A program made the translations under genes and the position numbers. The notes beneath the pieces were generated by a model, which made no database searches, was not told where the DNA came from, and worked only from the letters and a program-made list of their open reading frames with translations. 6,769 nucleotides of DNA from an uncultured Chitinophagaceae bacterium (GTDB lineage Bacteria > Bacteroidota > Bacteroidia > Chitinophagales > Chitinophagaceae): contig CAMPGT010000215.1 of the NCBI GenBank assembly GCA_946885665.1, positions 1 through 6,769 of the forward strand, read 5' to 3'. Below, in pieces: positions 6,428 to 6,769 of the stretch; the first letter of the stretch is position 1; the number at the start of each line of letters is the position of its first letter.

Positions 6428-6493
6428 GGGGAAGTTAAAAGTTATCAGTTAAAAATTACTTTTCAGTTTTACATTTAACTTTTAACTTTCCCC
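6428..6493. repeat. A/T-rich inverted repeat filling the xerD-ykgJ divergent intergenic region
   Basis: The left arm GGGGAAGTTAAAAGTT (6428-6443) is matched by the right arm AACTTTTAACTTTCCCC (6477-6493), its reverse complement with one extra base. The 33-base interior contains further GTTAAAA- and CTTTTCA-like words with an approximate 7-base period. The arms end three and one bases from the two start codons, so the repeat is the whole divergent control region. TAnnTTT-like words occur on both strands (for example the complement of 6451-6458), but I found no TTG at the right distance, so no promoter is called. Confidence 0.8.
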
Positions 6494-6494
6494 G

Positions 6495-6769
6495 ATGGAA
6501 AAAGTGAACCTGCGGTTGTTCCGTAAAAAGGTTGAGGCAAATAAATCTTCCCTGAAACGATTTCTTTCCCGGCTGTCCAAAACTCCGCCCCGCGGATTGG
6601 ATTCGATAGCCGTGGCCGCCGATGCTGAAATGTGGAAAAAAACGGACTGCCTTTCCTGCGCTAATTGCTGCAAAACAATGTCGCCCACCTACAGCAAACG
6701 CGACCTGTTGCGGATATCCACGCACCTGGGAATGACGCCGGGCGAATTCAGGAACAAATACCTCCGCAA
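6495..6769 (+). CDS. YkgJ family CxxCxxCC cysteine-cluster protein, N-terminal fragment
   Basis: 91 codons are visible before the right edge. It begins MEKVNLRLFRKKVEANKSSL and carries DCLSCANCCKTMSPTYSKRDLLRI at residues 51-74. The CxxCxxCC motif (C52, C55, C58, C59), followed by a 'D/E-x-x-R-I' stretch and LGMTPGEFRNKYL, is the hallmark of the YkgJ/UPF0153 family, thought to bind zinc or an iron-sulphur centre. Its precise function is unknown. Further family cysteines would lie beyond the window. The ATG at 6495 is the only sensible start and comes directly after the inverted repeat. It is divergent from xerD with 69 bases between start codons. No signal peptide is seen, so it is likely cytoplasmic. 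Confidence 0.87.
   Translation, partial: MEKVNLRLFRKKVEANKSSLKRFLSRLSKTPPRGLDSIAVAADAEMWKKTDCLSCANCCKTMSPTYSKRDLLRISTHLGMTPGEFRNKYLR

Noticed and set aside
6456..6725. Minus-strand frames of 68-89 codons at the right end
   Set aside because: They lie antisense to the YkgJ-type gene, whose cysteine motif fixes the true strand and frame.

Overview
The window looks like chromosomal DNA from a member of the Bacteroidota, probably near Chitinophagaceae. Reasons: two promoter-like sites fit the Bacteroidota pattern TTG/TTTG-N(18-19)-TAnnTTTG, start codons lack strong Shine-Dalgarno sequences, and the gene families (Bacteroidota-type TamB, a large secreted PIG-L deacetylase, a sodium:solute symporter, a DUF4136 lipoprotein) are typical of that phylum. 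The family placement is inferred from protein resemblance read by eye, not from a search.

Layout. (1) Positions 1-392, minus strand: the N-terminal part of a TamB/AsmA-like envelope protein that runs off the left edge. (2) Positions 393-465: a short divergent promoter region with overlapping boxes for both directions. (3) Positions 466-4632, plus strand: a compact probable operon of an exported PIG-L/LmbE deacetylase, a 52-residue glycine-rich two-helix membrane protein whose start overlaps the deacetylase stop (ATGA), and a sodium:solute symporter. (4) Positions 4650-5237, minus strand: a DUF4136 lipoprotein convergent to the symporter. Its intrinsic terminator lies inside the last codons of the symporter. 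(5) Positions 5238-5516: a gene-free stretch made largely of repeats, namely a 13-unit heptanucleotide array (CGTGARA), a GC-rich double hairpin, and a short inverted-orientation heptamer array that runs into the next gene's stop codon. (6) Positions 5517-6425, minus strand: XerD, with every catalytic residue present. (7) Positions 6426-6494: a divergent intergenic region that is almost wholly an A/T-rich inverted repeat, again with an approximate 7-bp period. (8) Positions 6495-6769, plus strand: the start of a YkgJ-type CxxCxxCC protein, cut by the right edge.

Working together. The deacetylase is predicted to act outside the cytoplasm and the symporter to import a small solute. Their tight linkage suggests that the enzyme releases or trims a compound that the symporter takes up, with the small membrane protein as a possible accessory. 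This is inference; the substrate cannot be read from sequence. TamB, the DUF4136 lipoprotein, XerD and the YkgJ protein look like ordinary household genes with their own transcription units. I see no defence system, CRISPR array, rRNA, tRNA or complete mobile element. The most unusual content is the pair of heptamer-periodic intergenic repeats around xerD, one of which supplies its stop codon, and the small unannotated overlapping membrane protein.
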